Shown one piece after another: positions 12,719 to 24,700 of a DNA stretch of 64,000 bases. The notes under the pieces were generated by a model. The model ran no database searches. It had not been told where the DNA came from and saw nothing but the letters and a program-made list of their open reading frames with translations. Every line of letters starts with the position of its first letter. Positions within the stretch are counted from its first letter, which is position 1. Source of the DNA: Bactericera cockerelli (taxonomy: Eukaryota; Arthropoda; Insecta; Hemiptera; Triozidae); the NCBI GenBank assembly GCA_024516035.1, contig CM044960.1:15161880-15225879 (forward strand). Direction: 5' to 3'. A program made the translations under genes and the position numbers.

Positions 12719-15700
12719 GTGCTTTAACTTCAGTGGTCATTCGCACCGTTTCCAAGTTTAGATTTTTCTAAATAAACGGGTTCTCTTAAGGTATAGCATT
12801 AGAGAATCTATCCCGTTTTTATCATCCTCAAGAGAAGGAGGGGTAGATAGGGATGTTCGAATAGGGGTGAGTACAGGACATACCAAGATGTGTACAACTG
12901 TGAGTTGAACTCCACATTCACAGTCAGGGGGATTTTCTCTTCGGAATAAATGGCCATGAGTTAATAAAGTATGTCCAATACGCATTCTAGTCAAGATTAC
13001 TTCTTCTTTTCTATTCGATCTGTGGCTAGACTGCCAAACACCTATGTTGGGTTTAATTCTTTTTAACTTATTATTCGGATCAATAGAATTCCAGTATTTC
13101 TTCAAATTATCTTGTATTAGGCTTATAATATGTGGTTTTATATCATCAGGAGCGCAAAGGTTCCTTTGAGAAGGATGAGTAGGACGGGAGGCCGCTCTGT
13201 CAACCATCTCATTGCCTTCAATACCGCAATGCGAAGGGCACCACATGAAGGAGATATCTAATCCTTTGAGTGTGAGCTCTTTCCACAAGTCATGTAGTTT
13301 TGAAACTATAGGGTGAATATATAACATATTTCCAAGTGCAGTTAGAGCACTAAGAGAATCACTGATGATCAAAAATCTAGTAGATGGGGTAGAAAAATCA
13401 TTGTTTTCAGAGATATTTTCCAAACAAAGCAATATGCCAATAAGCTCTGCAGAAAATATACTATTTATACTACTCAATGAGCTGGAATGAACACTACCAT
13501 CAATGCTGAAGGCGCAACTAGTAGACTCAGATGATTTTGAGCCATCAGTGAAACAAAGAGTGTGGTCTTGAAATTTAGAATGTATAATATCATTAAACAA
13601 CACACGGAACTGAATAGGGCAAGTTATTGATTTTTTATGGGCAGATAGAGATAAATCTATTTCAGGCATGTGATGAGACCAAGGTGGCAAACAGGGATTA
13701 TATGGGGCAATATTGTTCTGCACCAGTGTGGAGTGAAATTCACTAATTAATTTGTAACGAACTGTTAAAGGTACAGGTTTTTTCCCAAAATTGTCAACTG
13801 AAAAATTATTGTTCAAAAAAAGTTTATGCATTGGGTTAAGAGGTGAAGCAAATATTTTTGTCACATAGTTCATTAATAATTTATCTCGTCTAATAGAAAG
13901 AGGGGGTATACTTGATTCAATGTATAGACTAGGCACAGGACTGGTGCGTAAAGCACCTGTAACTAGTCGTATACCTGCATGGTGAACCGGATTAAGCTTT
14001 GCAAGCAGATGATCCTTAGCACTGCCATAAATTGTACAGCCGTAATCAAAAATGGGTAAGACGTAGGCACAGTAAAACTTATGAAGTGTAGCTCTAGACA
14101 GACTCCATTTTGAATTACACACTATTTTCAACGGATTTAAAGATGAAAGAGCACGAGATTTGACATAATCAATATGATTATTCCATCTTAGTTTCGAGTC
14201 CCAAACTAATCCTAAGAATTTTGTTTTATCTAGAAAACACAGTCTCTGACCAGCATAGTATAGCGTGATCGGGTCTATCCGCCTACGCCTGCTAAATCTA
14301 ATACATACAGACTTCTGAGGATCTGTTGAAAAAGTAATACCATTAAGGTTGGCCCAACTCTCTAGGTCATTAAGAGTGGTTTGGAGAATGTTCTGCATGC
14401 TGTCTATATTCTTCCCTTTAATACATATTAGCAGGTCGTCAATGAATAATAGACTTCGTACTGGGAGTTTAATAACAGACAGCATTTCATTAAGGAAGAC
14501 TACAAAAAGGAGAGGCGATAGGCTGGATCCTTGAACTATACCGTTAGTTAATGTATGAGGGTTCGATACCACACCATTACATTTTACAGAGATAACCCTA
14601 TTAGAAAGGAAGCTCCAGAGGTAACGGAGGATAAAACCATCGATTCCTAGTGACATGAGGTTCTTGATTATTTTATATCTCCATGTACAGTCGAACGCCT
14701 TTTGGATGTCTAAAAACAGGGCCATTGTACATTCAGTTTTTGCAAAACCAGTGGCGACTACATGTTCTAAGTAAGCCAAATTATCAACAGTAGAACGTTT
14801 GCATCGTCCACCACTTTGAAATTGATTTAATAATTTCTGTTTTTCAAGGAAATAAGAGAGACGTTTGTTCACAATTTTTTCTAATAATTTGCTACAACAG
14901 TTTATCAGAGATATTGGACGGTAATTTGAAGCCACCAGTCTATCTTTACCTGGCTTGAGCAGCGGTAAAATTAAAGATTTGTTCCAGGATGTAGGGAAGT
15001 CACCTGACACCCAAATATAATTAAAAATATCCAAAATTTTCTGAAGCGCGGCGTTGGGCAAATTCTTTAAAAAAATATAAGAGACACCGTCAGGTCCAGA
15101 TGCTTTTGATGTGGACGTTTTCAGTGCAAGTAGAAGTTCATGGAACTCGATTGGGGAGTTATAAGTATCCACTCTACTAAATGAAAATGTTATAGGGCTT
15201 TTCTCACAATTCTTTTTATGTTCAAGAAAAGATGGAGTATAATTACTGTCGGATGATACACAGGAAAAATGAGAAGCAAGCATATTAGCAATATTTGGGG
15301 GATCAAACACGAGGTTAGACGGGTTATTATTGTCTTGTAAGGCACTAATATGTCTAGGGACATATTTTCCTCTCAGTTTATTCATCTTGAAAAACATTTC
15401 TGCAGAAGAAGTTGACTGGTCTATTGATGATACAAAATCAGTCCATCCTACCCTTTTTTTTAATTTTACCGTACGACGAGCAATTGCTCGGGCTTTTTGA
15501 AATTCTATCTTATTTTCAATGGAGGGGTTTCTTTTTAAGGTTCTCAAACATTTACGTCTTTTCCTAATTACCTTTTTAACATCTTCATCCCACCAAGGAA
15601 CAGATGTTTTATTTGTTGAAATTTTTTTCAATGGGATCGCAGCTTTCGCAGCACTCAAAATGTTGCTATTCATTGAATCAATGATTGAGTCAATGTTAAT

Positions 15701-18700
15701 GATATTATCCGGGAAAGAATTAAAATTAATAAAGTTGAAATTTATTTTTGATTGAAATAGTTCCCAATTAGCTTTTTCATAATTCCATATTTCAAAATTA
15801 TTGGATGATAGAGAGGGGTTACTTATACCCTGAAGAGATAAAACAATGGGGTAGTGATCTGAGTTATGGAGATCTTCAGTAATTTCCCAATCAATATCCA
15901 GAAATAAAGAAGTAGAACATAATGATAGGTCAATGGCAGAGTGAGATAAATACGATAAATTGTAATGGGTTGGAGAACCATTATTTAGAAGGTTAACATC
16001 ATTATTTAATAGTAAAAAGTTTTCGATCTCTTTTCCTTTAAAATCATTATTTGTATCACCCCATAAAGTACTGTGTGCGTTGAAATCGCCAACAATTAAA
16101 AATGGGGCTGTTAACTGTCTCTTAATGTCCGTGAGATCAGCTTCAAAATATTGAACATTCGGAGGAAAGTAAACATTACAAATGCTCAAAAGTTGTGATA
16201 GACCAGGGACCTTAACTTGTACAACTATATTTTGAAAAGGGCAGTTGATAGTAACATTTTTTGAGAAGCAGGAGTTATGCACAAAAGTACAAACTCCACC
16301 ACATGCAATACTCCCGCCATTGAAGTCGTATCTATGGAGGTCATAATTTTTAAGACAGGGATTATAAGCAGGTGACAGATGTGTTTCCTGAATACAAATA
16401 ATAATTGGATTTAAATCTTTTATTAAACATTTTAAATCATCTAAATGTACAGACAGACCATTGACATTCCACTGTATGATAGTGTTGTTCATAATAGCAA
16501 TAGTAATTAATAATAAACAATAAAATAAAATTGAAATGACTTATTAAAGGATGTCAGTGTCCAAAGTAAAAGTAACGGAAAAAAAAAATAATAATAAAAA
16601 ATAAAAAAAAATATATAAAAAAAAAAAACACTCTTGATAACCTACTTATTAAGAGTAAACAAAAACACGAGTATACACATACAACAAATAAAAATAGTAC
16701 ATAATGTTTTTATACATTGGTCATGTCTCAGCCGATCAAGCCAGACCTTTGTGAAGAGCAGAGTACAATTTTTGAGCTTTCCTGGCTCGCCGATCATATC
16801 TGATGCACGCAGGAATCTGACGATCTCCGTATAGAGCAGAGTACAATTTTTGAGTTTTCCAGTCTCGCCGATTGTATCTGATATACGATAACTGAGACTG
16901 AAACCGAAATAGAACTTCATGGAGCAGATTAACATTTAAGAGCTTTTATGGCTCACCAATCATATTGGTTATTATATATATTATTAGACAAACATTCAAT
17001 TTATGGGCATTGGCAGAAGAAACATAAAAGGCACTGTATAAGTTGTATAATGAAATACACATAGATTCGTAATACATGTTTTACATAGGCTCAATAGAAA
17101 TAACATAATAAAGAATAGAGGTTTGAAATCAAGAGTGGATTTTTTATAAGGAACATAAAGGATATTACAGGACAAGGATGAACAGGGGAAAAAAAAAGAA
17201 AAAAAAAGTCATTTAAATTTTAGGAGTGATGGATTGGGAAGAAGAACGAGTGGTATCATTGGAAGGAACATCGAGGGGCTGATTACTAATAATACCTGTT
17301 CTCACAGATTTAGCCAAATTTTTGAATTTGTTTTTTAGTTTTGGTTCAAGACTCGCATCGGTACTTAACTTTTCGAAAAGAGAAGCCACTTCATTGGGAT
17401 TTTCATCAAAAGAGCTAGATATGACTTCAACTTTTTTAATAGGATTTTTATTTTTCAAACTTTCCATCAATCTGATAAATACAGTAGGGTCCATGATCAC
17501 ATCATATTTGGCTAGTAAAGGGATGACGGGGGAGAGTTCAGTATTCTGATCTGTGCATACCTTTTTATCAACACAGGAAGCATCGGGTGAGGAATCACAC
17601 GCTCGCTTTTTAATTTTGACATCCCCACCACTAGTGTCCATGGACTCATTTGGTACCAAATTATTATGTTCTACTTCATTACCTGATCCAGAAATAATAG
17701 GTGAAATAGTTGAAATTTCAGTGGGGGTAACGATATTATCGACAGGTTTAGCTGTCAACAAAGGGAACTCCTTACGCTGGGGGGGAGGGGCTGGTGAAGC
17801 AAAGGATGGCATAAAAGCATCCACAGAGGAAGAAGTATTTGCAAGAGGGGGGGTAAAGATAATAGGTTCCTCACTAGGTTTAAAGGAACTTGGATTACTG
17901 CTCAGGGCTTCGAGCAGCCTATCCTGCGCGGGGGTCTTGGGCTGAGCTTGCTCCTCATTTGCCTGTGGACAGTTACGAGACAGGTGACCCTCCGCGTGGC
18001 AGCGGAAACATTTCACTTTGTCAATGAGGGTGAAAATTTTATAGTTCTTGTCATCATAGAAAACATTAAAAAAGTTTGGAATTTTTTCCACGTCATCAAC
18101 GAAAACCATGCGACGGTAGCCTATGATATGACTAAAACGACCATTGCGGATACCAAGGCTAACAAATCTCATAGGTGAAACCACTTTTACATGTTTCGAT
18201 AGTTCTTCTATCAGAAGTGCATCAGGAATATCGGGGTCTACATTCATTAAGAAAATGCGATGACCATGATCTACAAGCCTTCTTAATATGAATGCTTTCC
18301 CATTAATAACAATTTGAGGGTGAGTCTCAAATAATTTAGTAACCTCATACTCATTAGAGAGGTGAATTTTAACAACTCCATTGTTCTTACCAGCAAAGAT
18401 GATGTTTTTATCACCCACAATATCTCCTATAGAACACAGGTAATCATCCATAGTTACATCGGGGTCGAACGGAAGAGTAAAACCACACTTTTTAGACAAA
18501 TAAAGGTTGTCGACCTGGGGGGTGGGACTCTTATTAAAACCTGGCCGAGGAATGTAACTGATACGAGACGAAACAGGAAGGTTTTTCATTAATGCATTGG
18601 AAAACATCATGATGAACACTAAAAAGAAATCAAACTAAAAACACTCGTATTTAGAGAAATATTTTAACCAGAGAAAGAATCTCGAAATGTAAACAGAAAA

Positions 18701-21700
18701 GTTAATTATCAAGGGAAAATAGCGAAAATTTAACAAAATTCATTGGCCTGAAAACATAATTTAATAGAGCGAAAAACGAACAGCACAGCCTGAAATAAAC
18801 AAATCTGTTACCATGGTGACGTTGTAGAAAGATGAATCTAAATGAATGGTAAAAAACGGTAAATACAGGTATTAATCAAGTCAAAGGATACAAACGGACG
18901 TCATAATCTTCAAGAGGGGGTCTTATTAGGTCACTATGCAAAAAATCACAGAAAATGAATCACTAAATTCACACAAAAAAATTGATTTTTAGGGAGAGGA
19001 AAAAAGCACTGTAACTGAAACGAAAGCTAAACTGGGAATGTCAAAATAAGATTACTATGTGGTATTACACAAATAAAATAAATACACAAAAAACCATGTC
19101 ATTGCTCAGTCGCTAAACTGCGACCCTCAGTAAGGTTAGGTTACTTGAGAGAAAAAAAAAGCTCCTTCTCTAATGAGCGAGATCGTTCCTTACGTACAGA
19201 TTGTGGTTAACTGTTTTTTTTACAAGCACTTGGGACACATATGTTTTTTTGTTGTTTTTGGCTGGACAGGATTTGTAGGTATCTAATATCTAGTACATTT
19301 TAGAATTATCGAATTACTAAAAAAAATACACTGCCTATTATGGATAGAATACTTACTCATGAATGGTTCACATCGTATACACTTGATGACCAATAAAAAT
19401 TTAATGACACATTATCTTATACCATAAAATGATTCGTTTGTGTTCGTGTTTGTACTTCTTTAACTCAAGAACCACTAGTCGGATTGAGCTGAAATTTTGC
19501 ATGGGTACCAATGACAGGGTCATTGGGGTTATGCGTTATCCAAAAAGTCCGTTTTTTCAAAAGTTCAGCTTAATGAGCTTATTCAAATATGCACTTTCAT
19601 ATTTTGCGAAGTACATAATATATTGCATATTTAAAAATATCAACAGGGGGTCTTTTTTTCATTGCCTAAGCCCTAAGCTAATTAAAAAACTTACTTTTCT
19701 GCTTATTTTTTTGCCCGTGACTCTTCAAAATAAGTACCTACCTATGCACCTACAAGTAGGGTTAGGAAAAATACATCTAGGGTCTTGGGTGTACAATACG
19801 TTTAGGAAAATACCTACATCGTAATGTAGGGCCATATTTGGGTCATTTACCAAGCACTTTTGGGAAATGTTCATCGAATTTCCCGTAAACGTTTAAAATA
19901 ATGGGTTGTGACTATTTAAATTTTTGATTAATCTAGGTACACAGAAGAGTCTGGTAAACAAATTTTTAGAATGAAAACAGGGCCCGGGGTTCGTGAGAGA
20001 AGTAACGTGTGACCTTGACCTTGTTAATTCTATAGTTAAAAGTTCTGCTGACCTCAAAGGTCACGCTAGGTTTTTTTGTGATTTTTCGCCCGTGACTCTA
20101 CAAATTAAGTACCTATGCACCAGCCACCAATGCACCTACAAGTAGGGTTAGGAAAAATCGATCTATAGGGTTTACTATAAAAATCGATCTATAGGGTAAA
20201 AATCGGTTAGGAAAATACCTACATCGTAGTTCGTATTTTTTATTTCATATTTTTTATTATACAATGAAAATCAACGATTTAACTATGTATGTTTTCTTGT
20301 AGCTTGGAAGCCGTTTGTCCTATCGTAATGATGGCTAATTTACCTCAGTCAACCCGCCCGCCGCAGGCCTAGCTGCAACGCGGCTAGTTTAGTTATACTG
20401 GCGTAACAGTTGGTTCTATAATTATAGCTAAGAGATATGAGATATTATAGCAGAAATGGTATCCATATTGACCAACCTATTGGCAAATACGTACTCATCA
20501 TTAAAAGATGAATTACCTCGCGATTCATTAATCTAATAACTAATTTGCGGTATCATGGAATTCTTGCGTAAAGCAGTGCGGTAGAGAGAATAACCTTGTA
20601 TGAAATTATATTATTTTAGGTTGGTAATATGTAATGTAATATGTGTCAACTTCAACAGTGCCCTCGGTTATTTTATACATTCGCGAAACCCATAAGATAG
20701 TTTCTCTCTTATTAAAAATTCAATATTTTGTTAACTTTTACATTTAACGTAGTAAAAGTTTCGCCAGGCTAACAACCCTGCTACTCATATAAACCTTACG
20801 CAGTCTCATGAACCACACCCAGCCTGGATTACCATGATGACCATGAATGAATTCGAAACCAGAAAGGTCACCATTCCATGTCCGCTCACATTGGACGTTG
20901 CTTAACTTCAGTGATTGGATGAGAACTTGTGTGTTTAACGTGCCATCTCCGCTGGCTGTCATCGTTTCATGGGGTTTGGTTGTTAGTAACATTTTCGCTT
21001 TGATATCTTTGTCTCATTGACAGGGGTATCTGGAAAGAAACATCAAATATTATTATTATTATTATAGTATGCATTATTAGGTAAGACAAAAATATATACA
21101 GTAAAATACAATAAAATTATAAAGAAAAAATAAATAGATTGAACAAAGAAACAAGAACAAAAAAGAGAATGAAGCTAATGTCCTACCTAAAGGGCGGGGT
21201 TTTTGCCTGTGGCAATCTCTTCCACCCAAAATATCTGACAACCACCGACAATCAACACAAATAAAATACAATACTATAGTCTATTTATCTTGAGAAGACG
21301 AGAGAGTCCCTTTCAGACACTGCACACTGTCCAGTTGTGCACGCACGGATTTTTGTTACATAAGAAGTATCGAGATCAGATAGATATAATATTATTATGT
21401 TAGATTTTTAACATATCTCCTTGTATTGATTTCAGCTGGCTCAGAAGGGTCCACCGCGCAGACCTCTGGTTCAGGCAACTCCGACGCCAACTCGGACGAA
21501 CGCGCCTACCCCTCATCTGGTAAGAAACTGACATTCTATTTGGAGTGTAATTGAAACTTAAATTGAAAAGAAGAAATGAATGAAATAGAAAAACCTCCAG
21601 CATTGAGAAAGTTAATATCTTCTGGATTGATGGAATTTGCTGTGTATAAGCAATCTACCAAAGGTAGACAGCCGCTATTGTATGTATTTTAAATATATAT

Positions 21701-24700
21701 TAGATCAATTTGTTTCTCTCTTGATAAATGTTAACGCTCAAGTCTGGTAATCCAGGTAGCGTAGGGATCCGGTAGTTCGAATCCCACCCAGTGCATGAGT
21801 TTTTCCTCATTAATTTGAGTTTGTGACCTGACCACATAATAATAAGACTCTGAGGGTTAGGTGGTAGAAAATGCTTTGAGCATTAACCTCGCCTGGTGGA
21901 TGCCTTCCATTAAAGAGTAGTATTATTAATAACAATCTAAATTTGAATAAACCGAGGAAATACCTCAAACCTCTCACTGGGAAACTACACAATATGGCTA
22001 CCGTTATTACCTTCAAAATCATGAAAAGGAGAAGAAGTCATTGTTGTGATGATCTTCTCTTTGTTATTGTTGTGATTTCGTCTGCGTTGACAACAGAAAA
22101 TGGCCGAATTTATGAGACAGGTTCATTACAATCATTACCCATGAGAGATACTTTAGAGAAAAGGAAATAAAGAAAAAAATAAAAATAAAAAAAGACAAGA
22201 ATTATTTCGATAGATGTTGAGTATATTTTCCTGTATCTGAAAATCCAGCTGATGATTACAGTGGATTGATCGCCAATCAGCAAAGTGAAGGTCGAGCACG
22301 AGGATTAAGCAGTCTTCATATCAAGCCAATGTAATGCATGGTGTTAAAAGAATTAAAATCATAAATTATTCAATGATTAATATTTAATAACACATAATTC
22401 ATTATAATTCATTCCTACAAGGCCAGGAAGGAGATTTCTGCAAAATTTCTGTTTCGCTACCAGAAGTACAAACTTATGTAGTACTTATTATGTATTACCT
22501 ACCTCTGTAAATAGTGCTAACCTTACTGAATGGTAGGTATGAAGTATGTTTCCTCACATACGGCAGCCATTCCAGTGTTCATTAGTCCCTTTGAAGAGGC
22601 CCGTTGTACAGTTTTACACCCTGCCAGCGGCACGTGCCTACTGTGCCTATTCGGTAAAACGGGCCTGCCTTTAAAAAGTACTGAACCATAGAAATATTAC
22701 ATGTGGAATGAAAATCAAAATACCTTAGTAGGAGGGATCTCAAGGTCTTAATCCTGGAAACCACATGTCTGGTAGATGTGCTGGAGAATAATTTCGGAAC
22801 GCTTGAGCACCATTATTTCACTGGACCAAGAACTGGCCATAAATTAAAAAAAAAAATCAATTAAAAATCCTTGAAATCAAATGTGTATCAAAAGTTAGTT
22901 TAACTGCCAACCAAATTTTTGAGTCGACATGAAATCCCTTACGATTCTACTAAAAAAAATAATTGCTCGGGATTATTGTGAACTTGTGATGCCGAGATTT
23001 TAGTGGAAAATTAGAAAAAGGAAAATTAGAAACAGAAACTGTATTGAAGTCACCTGAGTAAAAAAATAGCCCCTTTTTCCGGAACGACGCGGCGGGAACG
23101 TTTTGAAACCTTGTACATTCATTCCTTAATGATATATAATAGTAATCACAGGTCAGCCTGAACATACAACTGATTGCTAAATCACTTTCTTTTTTTAATA
23201 AATTGATCCGCTGAAAAGGGCCAATTTTTTTTTTAACTTTGCATATATAGCGGAAACGTAACACCCACAATATAATGGGTTACGTCATAGATTACGAATA
23301 TAATTGATTTCAGACAGGCAGAATCTACATTACGTCTATCATTGCTGAGCTAGGCACCTAACAGTGCACTGCTATGCCTACTGCATATCAGGTTGCCCTT
23401 GAATCTCTGCATTTGCATGGTCATGGCTGGTGACTGTACCGTCTGATTGTGAATAGACTGAATAGCCATATAACAGGATAAATAACCAGCGCAAACATAC
23501 TTCTTATCACTGGCAATATATCGTAATCTCATAGGTAAACATTGACGTCTGTCTATTTTTTCCCTCTGCACATTCCTAGACTATTCATTCAAATACAATG
23601 AAATTTTAGTCGCATGTTCAAGTTGGGTTGGGTGGAAGAGATTGCCATAGGCAATAACCCCGCCCTTTAGTTAAGACATCAGTATATATTTTAGCTATGT
23701 TATTTTTTTTTTCTTATTTTTTTGCACTGTGATTGATAAGAATATGGTAGTTATATTTTCACAATACATAAAACACTTCTCCAAGGACATCTTCCCGAGG
23801 CAGTGTACTCACTTCTTCTTGTTCATATTTTATACAAGCAGGCTGTCGCCCGCTTTGCGGGCCGAGGCATGGCCGTGAAAGCAAAAAATCCTTTTTCGCC
23901 AATGGCAGGTGTTGTAGTGGGAATTTCGAAAAATCCCGTCGTATTGCACATCTAGACTATAAGACAAAGCTACCTACCAAATTTCAGCTTCCTAGGACTT
24001 ACGGTTTGGGCTGTAGAGCGATGATCAGTCAGTGGTCAGTGGTCAGTGAGTGACTTTGACATTTATATATTAAGATTGCAGATTTGTATTTTAATTTTTA
24101 CCATCATTTGTTTGTATATATGTACCTATGTCCTTTTAATAAAGAGCTTAATAATAATAATGGTCCACTAATACCTACTTCAACTACTAGTTGAGTTGGT
24201 ATAATATTATTATGCTTAATTTCAAAACAAAAACGGTGCCATTCCTCATCTGGATTGGACTGTCCAGTTGGTGTCTAAATATTTTGACCAAATTGAATCC
24301 TTATCGGCGGCGGCGTGGAACTAATGGTTGAGTTAGGAGTTAGGACCGTGCAGTTTATCACTTCCTTCAGCCAAAATATTGCTTTAAAAAAATCGTNNNN
24401 NNNNNNNNNNNNNNNNNNNNNNNNNNNNNNNNNNNNNNNNNNNNNNNNNNNNNNNNNNNNNNNNNNNNNNNNNNNNNNNNNNNNNNNNNNNNNNNNAAAT
24501 AAACTGTGTCTATCTGAATGACACTACCTGTTAGGGGTTGTGTGTGTTACTAATACAACAGCACAAACAGCTATTAGCTAGTCATCAATTAAGTTTTGTT
24601 AAAAAAATATTGATCTAATTAGAGATTGAAGCAATTCATATAATTATATTATACTTCATTCTTAGCAAGAGGAGCAATCATACTCTTAAGCCTTTAAATT

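Larger units (their letters stand above)
12690..19040 (-). mobile_element. Full-length non-LTR retrotransposon (RNase H-bearing, I/Jockey-like group)
   Basis: On the minus strand: a roughly 430-bp leader, ORF1 (18610-17213), a roughly 720-bp spacer, ORF2 (16492-12758), a short 3' UTR and a poly(A) tail (poly-T about 12690-12711). A 13-bp direct repeat tcaaaataagatt flanks it at 12677-12689 and 19041-19053, fitting a target-site duplication. Both ORFs are uninterrupted, so the insertion may be young. EN plus RT plus RNase H, with a one-knuckle ORF1, fits the I-like group; the clade was not tested by phylogeny. Confidence 0.9.
11239..21435. other. ETS intron 3: 10.2 kb, host of the antisense LINE
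   Basis: It contains SINE pieces (11428-11905), the non-LTR element (12690-19040), SINE E (21075-21231) and family F (20757-20985). Related direct repeats (a run near caacagg.ggtctttttt to cttacttttctg.ttatttt) occur at about 12067-12150 and 19630-19720. No sense exon is missing, because phases join across the intron. Confidence 0.7.

Noticed and set aside
14349..15755. Plus-strand open frames inside the LINE
   Set aside because: They are antisense shadows of ORF2, which has clear EN, RT and RNase H motifs in the minus frame.
17322..18592. Plus-strand open frames opposite LINE ORF1
   Set aside because: They have no motifs and are shadows of the zinc-knuckle ORF1.
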